DNA of 64,000 nucleotides from contig NZ_CP085442.1 of NCBI RefSeq assembly GCF_023824195.1, forward strand, positions 3,386,001 through 3,450,000, read 5' to 3'. The notes beneath the pieces are model-generated. The model did not search any database and had not been told where the DNA came from. It saw only the letters and a program-made list of their open reading frames with translations. This DNA comes from Priestia megaterium. Its GTDB lineage: Bacteria > Bacillota > Bacilli > Bacillales > Bacillaceae_H. Positions 8,494 to 17,151 of this stretch are shown piece after piece (the stretch's first letter is position 1; each line of letters starts with the position of its first letter). Position numbers and translations under genes: made by a program.

Positions 8494-8716
8494 CACGCAA
8501 CAAAAATATATGATTTTTCTTTCTCGTTTTTTAATTATCTACCTTCAAAAAAGATTTTTCCTCTAAAAGAATAACGTTCAAAATCACCCTTCAAAACGAA
8601 ACATCCCCTTGTCTTTAAAGGATTAAGCTATAAAACCCAAAAGCGTAATACTCTTAAAGACGTTCGTGAATATGATAAAACCAAATAAAAAACCTTTGAC
8701 TAAATTTGTTACGTAA

Positions 8717-8732
8717 GTTACTATTAATAACG
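8717..8732. promoter_or_regulatory. Candidate regulator site 2 upstream of second azoreductase
   Basis: Second exact copy of the 16-base element with the GTTA-N7-TAAC inverted repeat, 80 bases ahead of the azoreductase start and therefore in the promoter region. Confidence 0.5.
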
Positions 8733-8811
8733 TAGTAGATGTTTTCGAACATATTATCTTTAATTCATGAAACAACATTTATATATTGAAGACGGAAAGG
8801 TGAAAAGAATT

Positions 8812-9447
8812 ATGGCAAAAGTATTATATATTACAGCAAACCCTAACGATGCTACGCAATCATTCAGTATGGCTGCGGGAGACGCATTCATTAACGAGTA
8901 TAAAGAAGTAAACCCAACGGATGAGGTTGTTCATGTTAATTTATATCAAGAACATATCCCTCACATCGACGGCGATGTATTCAGCGGATGGGGTAAACTT
9001 GGAAGCGGCGTAGAATTTGACGCGCTTACTTCTGAAGAACAGCGCAAAGTTGCTCGCTTAAACGAGTTAAGTGACCAATTTGCTCAAGCAGACAAATATG
9101 TATTTGTTACACCAATGTGGAACTTCTCATTCCCTCCAGTGATGAAAGCATACTTAGATGCTGTAGCAGTAGCTGGAAAATCATTTAAATATACAGCAGA
9201 AGGTTCTGTAGGTCTATTAACAGATAAAAAAGCGTATCATATTCAAGCAAACGGCGGTATCTACTCTCGCGGCCCTGCTGGTGAACTAGAAATGGGTCAC
9301 CGCTATATGCGCATTATGATGAACTTCTTCGGGGTTCCTTCTATCGGAAGCCTATTTGTAGAAGGACAGGCTGCAATGCCAGATAAAGCACAAGAAATTA
9401 AAGAAGACGGCATTGCTCGCGCTAAAGAAGCTGCACGTACGTTCTAA
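8812..9447 (+). CDS. azoR: FMN-dependent NADH-azoreductase (second paralogue)
   Basis: 211 residues from the ATG at 8812; GGAAAGGTG lies nine bases upstream, and an upstream in-frame ATG at 8767 has no site. It has the same flavodoxin-like layout as the first copy: [33 protein letters not shown] and IQANGGIYS. Clear sequence similarity along the whole length shows the two are paralogues. It has its own 800-base upstream region carrying a duplicated inverted repeat, and its own terminator, so it is likely expressed separately from the first copy, perhaps as the main inducible quinone or azo reductase. Confidence 0.95.
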   Translation: MAKVLYITANPNDATQSFSMAAGDAFINEYKEVNPTDEVVHVNLYQEHIPHIDGDVFSGWGKLGSGVEFDALTSEEQRKVARLNELSDQFAQADKYVFVTPMWNFSFPPVMKAYLDAVAVAGKSFKYTAEGSVGLLTDKKAYHIQANGGIYSRGPAGELEMGHRYMRIMMNFFGVPSIGSLFVEGQAAMPDKAQEIKEDGIARAKEAARTF

Positions 9448-9455
9448 TAAAAAAT

Positions 9456-9506
9456 GTAAGCATAAAAAAAGGAACATCTCCCCATGTTCCTTTTTTTTAT
9501 GCTTAC
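9456..9506. terminator. Long bidirectional terminator
   Basis: A stem of about 22 bp joins GTAAGCATAAAAAAAGGAAC to its complement ending at 9506, between the converging azoreductase and acetyltransferase genes. Confidence 0.9.
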
Positions 9507-9508
9507 AA

Positions 9509-10048
9509 TTATATCTTGGCTTCCCCGCGCAGTAGCGAATAAACATATGTATCAAACGGGATGCCGTTTTGGAACATGTACTCTCTTAGCGTCCCTTCCT
9601 TTTTAAATCCTAATTTGCTCAACAAGGCGATAGATCCACTATTTTGCGTAAATACAATCGCTCCTATGCGATTTAATTGAAGTTCGTTGAAGCCATAAAC
9701 AATGGATTCATGAACGGCTTCTGTTGCGTATCCTTTGCTCCAATACTCCGGAAAAAGAGCATAACTTACGTTTGCTTTTTTATGCTCGAAAGACCACTCT
9801 TGAAACCCTATTGTTCCAATCAGCTTTTCTTTTCCTTTTAGCTGAATCCCCCATTTAATCAATTGCTTTTCTTGGTAGCCTTTAGAAAAATTCTTAATGA
9901 TCTTTTTCACTTGGTTGATCGATTCTAAAGATTTTTGCCCGTAATAGCGCAGCACCTCTTCATCAGAAAAGCATTCTAAAATCTCACCCGCATCATCTTC
10001 TACAATTTTTCTTAATATCAGCCGTTTTGTCTCTAATTCCGGAAACAT
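9509..10048 (-). CDS. GNAT family N-acetyltransferase (RimJ/RimL-like)
   Basis: 179 residues. The opening FPELETKRLILRKIVEDDAGEIL is the first strand of the Acetyltransf_3 (RimJ/RimL) group. The acetyl-CoA site is represented by EYWSKGYATEAVHESIVYGF, followed by LNRIGAIVFTQNSGSIALLSKLGFKKEGTLREY, the usual C-terminal part. Relatives acetylate ribosomal proteins or small amines and are often simply annotated by family; the substrate is unknown. AGAGGG precedes the ATG. Confidence 0.9.
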   Translation of the reverse strand: MFPELETKRLILRKIVEDDAGEILECFSDEEVLRYYGQKSLESINQVKKIIKNFSKGYQEKQLIKWGIQLKGKEKLIGTIGFQEWSFEHKKANVSYALFPEYWSKGYATEAVHESIVYGFNELQLNRIGAIVFTQNSGSIALLSKLGFKKEGTLREYMFQNGIPFDTYVYSLLRGEAKI

Positions 10049-10246
10049 TTTCTTCCCTCTTTTCTGCCCAGCTCATCTATCTACGGTAAACCATACTATT
10101 CTCCTCTCAACTAGCAATATCCTGCTAAAACCTCACCCGGGAGGACTCATTTCCTATCCAAATAGTCGATTTACAGCGGAGATAATGGTATTTTATATAG
10201 TGGGCATAAGTTGCTTTTTATCAACACAGAGGCGGTGAACGCAGAA

Positions 10247-10456
10247 ATGAACCAAGATAAAGAATTGCTGTCCACGATACACGCTCTTCAAAAAGAGCTG
10301 CAGCAAGAAAAAGAAAACCGTGCGTATATGCAAAAAGATATGGACGAACTAAGAAGCGCTTTATTACAATCAGAACAAGTAAAACAAAACTTAATTGATC
10401 AGCTAGACAAGAAAGTAGATTTAATTTTAACGTTGATTCAAAAAGGAGAAGCATAA
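10247..10456 (+). CDS. Small coiled-coil protein
   Basis: 69 residues from the ATG at 10247, where GAGGCGGTG precedes it; a longer frame to 10211 lacks a site. Almost the entire protein is predicted coiled coil by its heptad pattern of Leu and charged residues (ELLSTIHALQKELQQEKEN..., ending LDKKVDLILTLIQKGEA). I recognise no domain. Its stop lies four bases before the next gene, so the two form an operon and may act together. Confidence 0.7.
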   Translation: MNQDKELLSTIHALQKELQQEKENRAYMQKDMDELRSALLQSEQVKQNLIDQLDKKVDLILTLIQKGEA

Positions 10457-10460
10457 AGTA

Positions 10461-10961
10461 ATGGATTTTTTAAAAAACAGCAAAATAGTATACACCATTG
10501 TAGCACTTGTTATTGCCCTCATCGCTGTATTTACCAACAACTCGCCCATTTCCCTCATTCAGCAGCATGAAAATTCAAGCAGCACATCGGACACTACATC
10601 AAGCAACCAATGCTCTGCAGAGACTCAAAGCGACAGGTTATTTACCGGCAAAGAACTTGTCTTACAAGAAGGAAATGATAAATACGGATATTGCCACATT
10701 GTCGCGCATATGCAAAAACCAGGCGTTGACAATTACCAAGGTAAAAGCCAATTCAGCAAGTATTTAAATGAAAAACAAGCGATGTCTATTGCCGAAGAAG
10801 TCATCAACGAAGGTGAAGACGGCACCAATAATAAATCTGGCAATTACGTTAAAGAAAAGTATATTAGTTCTTTAAACCAAGAAGTTAGAGTTGTGTACAC
10901 CGACTACAGAGGCAAAGACTACGACTACAGCGTAACGACCATGTATCCAATTGGTCATTAA
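10461..10961 (+). CDS. Hypothetical membrane-anchored secreted protein
   Basis: 166 residues. A short basic start is followed by one hydrophobic segment (residues 9-24, IVYTIVALVIALIAVF), then a Ser/Thr-rich linker and an outside domain containing two cysteines (residues about 50 and 74). No known domain recognised. It follows the coiled-coil gene after four bases and is closed by a terminator, giving a two-gene operon. Confidence 0.72.
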   Translation: MDFLKNSKIVYTIVALVIALIAVFTNNSPISLIQQHENSSSTSDTTSSNQCSAETQSDRLFTGKELVLQEGNDKYGYCHIVAHMQKPGVDNYQGKSQFSKYLNEKQAMSIAEEVINEGEDGTNNKSGNYVKEKYISSLNQEVRVVYTDYRGKDYDYSVTTMYPIGH

Positions 10962-10973
10962 TAAGGATGAAGT

Positions 10974-11005
10974 GAAAAAAAGCAGGCGCATGCCTGCTTT
11001 TTTTT
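10974..11005 (+). terminator. Rho-independent terminator
   Basis: AGCAGGC pairs with GCCTGCT, flanked by A7 and T8, 20 bases past the stop of the membrane-anchored protein. Confidence 0.88.
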
Positions 11006-11442
11006 ATTATACCTCTGCTTATTATCTACAACTCTTAAAGAAGCCTCTGCAACAATAAATTGATCGTTTGGTTGATACATAAAAAATGTAAAATCTTGCA
11101 GGCATTACAGTAGCATTTTTACTTCTTGGACATATTCTGAATATAAAAAAGAAACAGCTGCTTTAGTAATTAAAACGTTCATAATAATCGTTTCTAGAAG
11201 CATCGGTTATATACTAAAAAGATTGAATAACTTTCCCTTCCGAAACAATTTAAACAGTCACAAGCCGCGCGAAGCTTTAACATGAAACCATCGTAAAACT
11301 CATTACTTCATTTCCATTCACCATAAAATATAGTCAATCAACCATAATTGGGCTGTGAATAAGCTTCACATAAGGGCCTTGGAACATATGAATAGTTTAT
11401 CAAAGCTTTATAAAAGTTTTATACACGAAGGGAAGATATGAA
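11006..11442. other. Intergenic region, no gene seen
   Basis: AT-rich spacer. I found no supported open frame on either strand; a short minus-strand frame near 11080 runs through the adjacent terminator and lacks a ribosome site. The last 40 bases hold the ribosome site of the next gene. Confidence 0.5.
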
Positions 11443-11688
11443 ATGCATGATAATGTAAACGCACCGTTTAGTTCTCACGAGAATATACCGTTCTCACCTG
11501 CTATGTCTCACGGCTATACAGCTCCTTCTTATGGGCATATGATTCCAGATTGTGGATATATAACTCCTGACTATGGATATGGGGTTCCCCACCACAGAGG
11601 TAATGGTTTTGCCATTATCATCGTACTGTTTATTTTACTCATTATTATTGGTGCATGTGGTTTCGGTTTCCATCACGATGATTGTTAA
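11443..11688 (+). CDS. YjcZ-like small sporulation membrane protein
   Basis: 81 residues. The first 50 are rich in Pro, His, Tyr and Gly with repeats like YGHMIPD and YGYITPD. The last 30 are a Gly-led hydrophobic helix (GFAIIIVLFILLIIIGACG), the hallmark of the YjcZ/YhfH-type small proteins found in Bacillus spores, normally only 30-50 residues long. The extra Tyr/His/Pro-rich N-terminus may be a coat-facing region. A terminator follows at once. Confidence 0.7.
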   Translation: MHDNVNAPFSSHENIPFSPAMSHGYTAPSYGHMIPDCGYITPDYGYGVPHHRGNGFAIIIVLFILLIIIGACGFGFHHDDC

Positions 11689-11693
11689 TCTAA

Positions 11694-11723
11694 AAAACTC
11701 CAGTATAACTACTGGAGTTTTTT
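11694..11723 (+). terminator. Rho-independent terminator
   Basis: AACTCCAGTA pairs perfectly with TACTGGAGTT, with T6 after it, just past the YjcZ-like gene. Confidence 0.9.
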
Positions 11724-11757
11724 AATGTCTTAATAGTCAACAATCAATTTGGAAATC

Positions 11758-12735
11758 CTATAGCGTGTCATCCAAATCTAGCGGTCTCAGCTTCGCTTCA
11801 ATTGCTTTGCGCTTCGGCTCTAAAAACGGCGGCAGGGCTAATGTTTTACCCATCGTTTCAAGCGGTTCATCGGTCGCAAATCCAGGTGTGTCCGTTGATA
11901 ATTCAAATAAAATGCCGTTTGGTTCTCTGAAATAAAGTGCTTTGAAATAGTATCGTTCTACTTTACCGGAATTCGGCAGACTGTTTTCATTTAATCGACT
12001 TGCCCACTTATTGTATTCTTCTTCATTTGGCACGCGGAATGCAACGTGATGAACGCCACCGCGCCCTAAGCGAACTTTCGGCAAATCGGGTCTCGTTTCA
12101 ATATGGACTTCGGCTCCGCTTCCGCCTTCACCTGTTGCATAAACCAAAATATCTCCATGATCTCCTGCAAGAGATGGATAAGAACTCACGTAGCGAAATC
12201 CCATGATGTTTGTCAGTACGTCAACAGTTGGGTCTGCCGTTCCCACGGTTAGTGTGACCGGTCCTAAGCCGATAATCGCATGTTCTAACGGAATGTCTTC
12301 GCGCTTCCACGGCACGCCTGCTCTTACCCCTTTTTCACCGTTGTCCGCGACAAGAAGCAAACGTGTACCTTCATAATCTTTAAATGCTAACGTATCACGA
12401 TTAGCTCGTTTAGCTATTTCTTCATATTCCACTCCGTACTGCTCGAAGCGCTCTTTCCAAAAGTGTAAAGAATCCGTACTTTTAACGCGAAGCGACACAG
12501 TCGAAATGTCAGATGCACCTTGATTCGTTCTGGCAAGCCCCGGAATATCAAAAAACGTTACTTCCGTTCCTGGCGTCCCTTCTCCATCTGCATAAAACAA
12601 GTGGTAAGACTGAGTGTTATCTTGATTCACCGTTTTTTTTACTAAACGCATGCCTAAAACTTTAGTGAAAAACTGATAGTTTTTCTCAGCTTTTCCCGTC
12701 AAAATAGATACATGATGCAACCCTAACAATTCCAT
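11758..12735 (-). CDS. Ring-cleaving dioxygenase (glyoxalase fold, MhqA/MhqO-like)
   Basis: 325 residues. Two glyoxalase/extradiol-dioxygenase modules: the first begins LLGLHHVSILTGKAEKNYQFF, the second at about residue 154 (HAIIGLGPVTLTVG) with GGVHHVAFRVP and a C-terminal LYFREPNGILFELSTDTPGF that supplies the last metal ligand Glu. In B. subtilis the MhqA, MhqE and MhqO enzymes of this size act in resistance to methylhydroquinone and catechols under the repressor MhqR. An MhqR-like palindrome lies 50-90 bases upstream. With two azoreductases nearby this forms a quinone-stress neighbourhood. Confidence 0.92.
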   Translation of the reverse strand: MELLGLHHVSILTGKAEKNYQFFTKVLGMRLVKKTVNQDNTQSYHLFYADGEGTPGTEVTFFDIPGLARTNQGASDISTVSLRVKSTDSLHFWKERFEQYGVEYEEIAKRANRDTLAFKDYEGTRLLLVADNGEKGVRAGVPWKREDIPLEHAIIGLGPVTLTVGTADPTVDVLTNIMGFRYVSSYPSLAGDHGDILVYATGEGGSGAEVHIETRPDLPKVRLGRGGVHHVAFRVPNEEEYNKWASRLNENSLPNSGKVERYYFKALYFREPNGILFELSTDTPGFATDEPLETMGKTLALPPFLEPKRKAIEAKLRPLDLDDTL

Positions 12736-12782
12736 CTGCTCCGCCTCTTTTCATAATATATAAATTTTTAAACTTCCGCTGA

Positions 12783-12821
12783 AATTATCTTTAATTTAAT
12801 TATCTTTAATTAAAGATAATT
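12783..12821 (-). promoter_or_regulatory. MhqR-like palindromic operator plus extra half-site
   Basis: A perfect 24-bp palindrome occupies 12798-12821 with core ATCTTTAATTAAAGAT. A direct repeat of its left half (AATTATCTTTAATT) lies at 12783-12796. The core fits the pattern ATCT-N2-AATT-N2-AGAT, which agrees with what I recall of the B. subtilis MhqR box. It lies upstream of the ring-cleaving dioxygenase. Confidence 0.7.
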
Positions 12822-12869
12822 TTAAAGGATGTACAGCCTGTTTGTCAATAACAAGAAAATGTTGTGAAC

Positions 12870-12907
12870 ATAAAAAAGAAACTAAACACATAGTTAGTTT
12901 CTTTTTA
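12870..12907 (-). terminator. Rho-independent terminator of paiB
   Basis: AAAGAAACTAA pairs with TTAGTTTCTTT, with an A run at the left that gives the U run on the minus strand. Confidence 0.8.
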
Positions 12908-12946
12908 TCTTCCCTTTAACAAACTGCTGATCTTTTCCAACAGCCC

Positions 12947-13570
12947 TTACTTCTTAAGCACGCGCTGCACATTTTGCTTCATCAGCTCCGCAATTTTCGT
13001 TTCATTTTCACGAGACGTCTGCTCTAACTTTTCTATAACTAACTGCTGTCTTTCTACTGAATGATTTTGACTTATCTTTTGTTTGCCTTCCATTTTGCTG
13101 ATGTCGATTTTAAACCCAATGATTCCTTTGCTTAAACCATTCATATAAGCAGGATCAACGTCATTTAGTGTATATGTACTGCTCGGGCTTTCATATTTCT
13201 CCACCATCTTACTCAGCAGCCCAAGCAGTTCAGTTGGGTCTTCAATCATTTTCATGGTTCCATACACGTGAACAGCTTCATAATTCCATGTTGGTACAGC
13301 TTGATTCGTTTCATACCAAGACGGTGAAATATAACAGTGAGGCCCTTGAAATACAACCAAAATTTCTTGATTTTCAGCATCTTTCCACTGTTGATTCGGA
13401 CGAGCAAAATGTCCGTATAAAGCTTTTTCTTTCCAGTTTAACATCAGGGGCAAATGAGTAGCATAAGGCTTTTCATTATGATACGAAAACAAAGTGGCGA
13501 ATCCATTGTCTTCAATAAAATCATACATTATTTGTTCATCATTCACTTTAAAATACTTTGGAATATACAT
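12947..13570 (-). CDS. paiB: PaiB-type FMN-binding negative regulator
   Basis: 207 residues. The opening MYIPKYFKVND and the central GPHCYISPSWYETNQAVPTWNYEAVHVYG are diagnostic of PaiB, a flavin-reductase-like split-barrel protein. In B. subtilis paiA and paiB were described as negative regulators of sporulation and protease genes; PaiA is a spermidine acetyltransferase. No paiA lies next to it here. AAAGGAG precedes the ATG. Monocistronic with its own terminator. Confidence 0.93.
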   Translation of the reverse strand: MYIPKYFKVNDEQIMYDFIEDNGFATLFSYHNEKPYATHLPLMLNWKEKALYGHFARPNQQWKDAENQEILVVFQGPHCYISPSWYETNQAVPTWNYEAVHVYGTMKMIEDPTELLGLLSKMVEKYESPSSTYTLNDVDPAYMNGLSKGIIGFKIDISKMEGKQKISQNHSVERQQLVIEKLEQTSRENETKIAELMKQNVQRVLKK

Positions 13571-13803
13571 CGGCGCTTCTCCTTTATCTCTTATTTAGTA
13601 AAAGATATAATACTATACGTGTTTGCAACAGCGTCAGTTATGAACTTTTTATGGAGGTCAGCGAACATTTAACCATTTATGAATCGATTTTTTATGAAGT
13701 TTATGCTACACTGCTGTGATGTAAACCGCTGCTTTTTTATATGTATTTATTTAGCACATGATGTAATTAGATACCTGTTGGTTAAATAAAGCTTCAGGAA
13801 CTC

Positions 13804-13836
13804 AAAAAAAGAAGAGCTTGTTTAAAACAGCTCCTT
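13804..13836 (-). terminator. Rho-independent terminator
   Basis: GAGCTTGTTT with AAAACAGCTC forms a stem with one bulge; the A7 run at 13804-13810 becomes the U run on the minus strand. Confidence 0.7.
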
Positions 13837-13844
13837 TCTCACGT

Positions 13845-14222
13845 TTATCTATACAATTGAGGATTTCTTTCTCGTTTGATAGGTCCGCCTTTGGCTATAT
13901 GCCACTCAATGACGCGGTCCGTCAAACGATCGTATACGTCGTCTTCTAAATACGGATCTTCTGCCGAAGTGAGCAAGGTGTGAACATCGGCTTTTATTTC
14001 GGCTAAAATAGCTGCGCTGAATACGGCCGGGTCATTTAATACGTCTAGTATATATAACACTAGCATCTCAAATCTGCCGTCCCAATTGGCATTTCCGTTG
14101 CCTTGAGCTTCACAGCGAAGCTTTTCAATGGCTCGGATGACCTCTCCTTCTACGATATCCGACTGCCCATTTCTCGGGACATAGTTTAACCATAGTTCTT
14201 TTGCTTCGTCAAAATATTTCAT
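13845..14222 (-). CDS. Hypothetical cytosolic protein
   Basis: 125 residues, mostly helical, acidic, with a basic C-terminus (IKRERNPQLYR). AAGGAG lies well ahead of the ATG, and codon use is like its neighbours, so it is a real gene. No domain recognised and no signal peptide or membrane helix. Immediately upstream on the same strand are the glycine-zipper and membrane genes, so it may be the last gene of a small operon. Confidence 0.75.
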   Translation of the reverse strand: MKYFDEAKELWLNYVPRNGQSDIVEGEVIRAIEKLRCEAQGNGNANWDGRFEMLVLYILDVLNDPAVFSAAILAEIKADVHTLLTSAEDPYLEDDVYDRLTDRVIEWHIAKGGPIKRERNPQLYR

Positions 14223-14255
14223 TCTGCACTCCTTCTTTCAGAATTTTATTCCTTT

Positions 14256-14420
14256 TTATTTCTTTGATTCATTTCCGTTCCAAAAAGCAACTCCTAAGGA
14301 CGTTCCGATCGCAATACCGAACCCAATATTATCCGTCAGCATCCCAAGAGAAGCCCCCATCGCAACGCCCAGACCTAACCCCATTCCTAGATAATCAGTC
14401 TTTTTCTTTTCTTCAGACAA
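14256..14420 (-). CDS. Small glycine-zipper protein
   Basis: 54 residues from a TTG start at 14418-14420, chosen because AAAAGGAG lies seven bases upstream; the longer open frame to 14555 has no site. After a charged N-terminus (SEEKKKTDYL) come Gly-x-Gly-x-Gly and Gly-Ala-Ser-Leu-Gly patterns (MGLGLGVAMGASLGML, GFGIAIGTSLGVAF) typical of glycine zippers that pack as paired membrane helices. Function unknown; proteins of this kind often self-assemble in membranes. Confidence 0.65.
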   Translation of the reverse strand: MSEEKKKTDYLGMGLGLGVAMGASLGMLTDNIGFGIAIGTSLGVAFWNGNESKK

Positions 14421-14523
14421 AAAACCACTCCTTTTTTCTACTATTTTATTGATACCTTTTATACGTAAAAACTGCGCTAAAAGTTTCATAAAAATGGAAA
14501 AAAGCAGTCGCTGTAACTGCTTT

Positions 14524-14792
14524 TTAAATGATGAGCTGATAAACGGCAACTCCAAGTAGCCAAATCGATGAAAGCATCAAGACAATCCCGAATACATATA
14601 GCCACTTACGCACAAATCGTTCAAACGATACGCCAAAGCGTCCTTTAGCTATCCAATACATGGGGATAAGAAGACCTTTAATCCGAACCCGCTTCATTGA
14701 TTCATCGGATAATGACCGAGATAAAGAAAGAATAATTAAACCAACCATAGTAAAAAAACCGCTATCACTATGTCTAAAATATGACTATTCAT
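14524..14792 (-). pseudogene. Small membrane protein gene with single-base frameshift
   Basis: A 74-residue frame (14524-14748) has no ribosome site. Just upstream a second frame starts at the ATG 14790-14792 with GCAGGGAG before it and codes for a hydrophobic segment (MNSHILDIVIAVFF), but leaves the first frame at a run of seven A (14752-14758). Adding one base to that run would join them into an 89-residue protein with two or three membrane helices. Either a recent frameshift, a slippery run, or a sequencing error. Confidence 0.6.
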
Positions 14793-15018
14793 ACGCTCCC
14801 TGCTTTTTCTTTTTTCATAGCTACTATTTTAGCATAGCGGAAAGCCGAGGAGTGCCTATAGAAGAATGAAATACTACATACTTTACACTTAATGTACCAA
14901 ACGCATAATTTCTCCTCAGAAAGTTACGAATATCTTAATAGGAAAAGGTATCCAGACCTTAAGAAAAGGGCATTTTAAAAATAAAAAAACTTTTCTTACT
15001 GAAAAAGGATGGATCACG

Positions 15019-15585
15019 TTGACAACCAATCAAAAGGAATATCTTGAAAAAATAAACGACCTACAGGAAAAGCTAGCCAAAACGTGGACTGAATACTGGC
15101 ATCACTACTCCAGTCCAGGCTCTTGGCAGTTTTGGGCTACGTTGGCCGCTTTTATTTTACCTTTAGTTATTCTCTATTTTTTAATTGACCGAAAAAAAGC
15201 GTTTCATTTAGGATTTTATGGATTTAACGTGCACGTTTGGTTTCATTATATTGATACCGCTGGCGTTTATAACGGGCTATGGACGTATCCTTATCAAATG
15301 AATACCGTTATACCCGTAAGCTTTAGCCTAGATGCTTCGCTTATTCCCGTGACTTTTATGCTGCTTTATCAATGGACAATCAATCATCATAAAAATTACT
15401 ATTTATATGCAGCTGGTCTTTGTCTTTTTCTCGCTTTTATTTTTAAACCACTGTTAGAAATGCTAGGCTTTTTTCAACTGCATGAATGGGCTACTTACGG
15501 CCATTTATTCTTGTTTTATCTCATTGTGATGCTGCTATCGAAATGGATTACCAATCTGTTTCTTTATTTTGAAAAACAGAATTGA
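15019..15585 (+). CDS. CBO0543-like multi-pass membrane protein
   Basis: 188 residues from a TTG at 15019, which has AAAAGGATGG at proper distance. After an amphipathic N-terminus (residues 1-35) there are about five hydrophobic segments. The arrangement with a Trp/His-rich loop (NVHVWFHYIDTAGVYNGLWTYPYQM) resembles the CBO0543 family of Firmicutes membrane proteins. Function unknown. A strong terminator follows. Confidence 0.65.
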   Translation: MTTNQKEYLEKINDLQEKLAKTWTEYWHHYSSPGSWQFWATLAAFILPLVILYFLIDRKKAFHLGFYGFNVHVWFHYIDTAGVYNGLWTYPYQMNTVIPVSFSLDASLIPVTFMLLYQWTINHHKNYYLYAAGLCLFLAFIFKPLLEMLGFFQLHEWATYGHLFLFYLIVMLLSKWITNLFLYFEKQN

Positions 15586-15603
15586 ATAGGGTAAGTGCAA
15601 TCC

Positions 15604-15643
15604 AAAAAACGTAAGGCTCTTCAAAAAGACCTTACGTTTTTTA
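15604..15643. terminator. Rho-independent terminator
   Basis: AACGTAAGG pairs with CCTTACGTT, with flanking A and T runs, 20 bases past the membrane protein stop. Confidence 0.88.
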
Positions 15644-15766
15644 TAATTGTTTTATTTACTAGTTGCCTGCTTTCTCAGAGGACAGAATGGGTTTCTCATG
15701 TTAATTTAGAACATGCTGCATCTAGCAATAAAAAAACTTCTGTTAGCAGCGAAAATCTCACTTTTT

Positions 15767-16663
15767 CTAAGCCCTGCTTAAATTAGAGTTATATAAGTCC
15801 ATTAAACTGCTTAAATCATCTAACAACGGGCAGTGACCCACACCTTTCATAATTTTTAATGTTGCATTTTCCCCTATGCCTTTCGCGATGTCAGATGCAT
15901 CTCTTGTCGAAACCATCTTATCTTCGTCTCCTTGAATAACCATAGTAGGAATCTTAATTTTTTCCACCTCTCCTGTTCCTTGAACAACACCATTAAAATC
16001 GTTTGAAATATTAAATCTCATTAGTGCGTAATTTATATCAATTAAATTTCGCTGCTTGATCGTTTCTTCTAAATACTTTTCAAATTGATCAGCAGACGGC
16101 TTATTTTTTGTATATAAAAATTGACGCAGCATCATTTTTAAAAACCATGTGTTTTTTGTTTCTTTCGCGTTTTCTACCATTCTAAATGCTTCTTTTACTT
16201 CTTCTTTGGTTTGTATAAAGTTGTTAGGAACAGGGAGTTCTAGAAACGTTCTTCTTGGAATGGGATATCCTTTGATGTTGACGGAGCTTAAGAGAATTAA
16301 ATTTTTGGCATCATTCGGATGATCAATCACATATTGCATAGCGACTGCTCCTCCTAATGACCATCCGCTTATTGTAAAAGCAGACAACTTTAAAGCATCT
16401 GCAAACAGTTTGACATCATCTGATAAGTCTTTGATTGTGTGGATAGGTGTATGATAAGTGGAGTCTCCAAATCCTCTTAAATCGATCGCATAAGCTGTGA
16501 TATGTTCTGGAAGTTCGTTCATTAACACATCCCAGTTAAGGGAAGAATTCATGTTTCCGTGAATTAACAAAAGTACCTCTTTTCCGCCCTTTTTCATTCG
16601 GTAATTTACTGTTTCTCCATTTGATAATTCTACTTTTGCTTGTTCTAAAGCAGATACGGTCAT
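15767..16663 (-). CDS. Alpha/beta hydrolase
   Basis: 298 residues with an alpha/beta-hydrolase fold: LLIHGNMNSS (oxyanion hole HGN), AIDLRGFGDS, the nucleophile elbow GWSLGG, then VIQGDEDKMVS with the acidic residue and GVGHCPLLD with the catalytic His. No signal peptide, so cytosolic. Substrate cannot be predicted; relatives include esterases, haloperoxidase-like enzymes and C-C hydrolases. AGAGGA precedes the ATG. It stands alone. Confidence 0.92.
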   Translation of the reverse strand: MTVSALEQAKVELSNGETVNYRMKKGGKEVLLLIHGNMNSSLNWDVLMNELPEHITAYAIDLRGFGDSTYHTPIHTIKDLSDDVKLFADALKLSAFTISGWSLGGAVAMQYVIDHPNDAKNLILLSSVNIKGYPIPRRTFLELPVPNNFIQTKEEVKEAFRMVENAKETKNTWFLKMMLRQFLYTKNKPSADQFEKYLEETIKQRNLIDINYALMRFNISNDFNGVVQGTGEVEKIKIPTMVIQGDEDKMVSTRDASDIAKGIGENATLKIMKGVGHCPLLDDLSSLMDLYNSNLSRA

Positions 16664-16798
16664 CGCTATTTTCCTCTTTTCTTATATAATTAGAACGATC
16701 GCTAGCATTTATTTTTTAATACCCTATTTATCAAGATTTAAGCAGTTAGACAGAAGTTGTGCAAAAGCCAAAATAATTCTATGTTATTCTATTTGCTA

Positions 16799-16836
16799 AA
16801 AAAGACAGCCAAATAAGCGATTTGGCTGCCTTTTTA
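16799..16836 (-). terminator. Rho-independent terminator
   Basis: CAGCCAAAT pairs with ATTTGGCTG, with an A run on the left giving the minus-strand U run, downstream of the 63-residue coding region. Confidence 0.82.
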
Positions 16837-16870
16837 TGATGAAGAAATATACGAATGAGCAAGAAGGCCA

Positions 16871-17062
16871 TTACTTTTTCGGTGCGTCTAATGCTTGGTA
16901 GGCAAGCTGATATTTCCCGCCTTCAGCAACTTCTGCATGGTACAGAGCTTTAAGGGCAAAGTTTTTTTCAAGACTGTGCTCTTTCATCAGTCCATTCAGC
17001 TTACCTTGCAGTTCCTGATTGTCTTTAATAAGCTGTTTCATCTGTGATTTTAAATATTTCAT
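16871..17062 (-). CDS. Small hypothetical helical protein
   Basis: 63 residues from the ATG at 17060-17062, with AAAGGAG nine bases upstream; the frame open to 17110 has no site. N-terminal coiled-coil-like helix rich in Lys and Gln (MKYLKSQMKQLIKDNQELQ), no cysteine, no membrane helix. Not recognised. Own terminator downstream. Confidence 0.7.
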   Translation of the reverse strand: MKYLKSQMKQLIKDNQELQGKLNGLMKEHSLEKNFALKALYHAEVAEGGKYQLAYQALDAPKK

Positions 17063-17151
17063 GGTGTCTTCCGCTCCTTTCACTTGATGAATATCTATCA
17101 AGTATATCACTTAAGGATAGGATAATGGTAAAACGACTTACGATTGACCAA

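Noticed and set aside
11040..11110. Minus-strand frame starting at an ATG near 11081
   Set aside because: No ribosome site, and it reads through the terminator into the opposite strand of the upstream gene.
15595..15786. 63-codon plus-strand frame after the CBO0543-like gene
   Set aside because: It runs through a strong terminator and into the converging hydrolase gene; no ribosome site.
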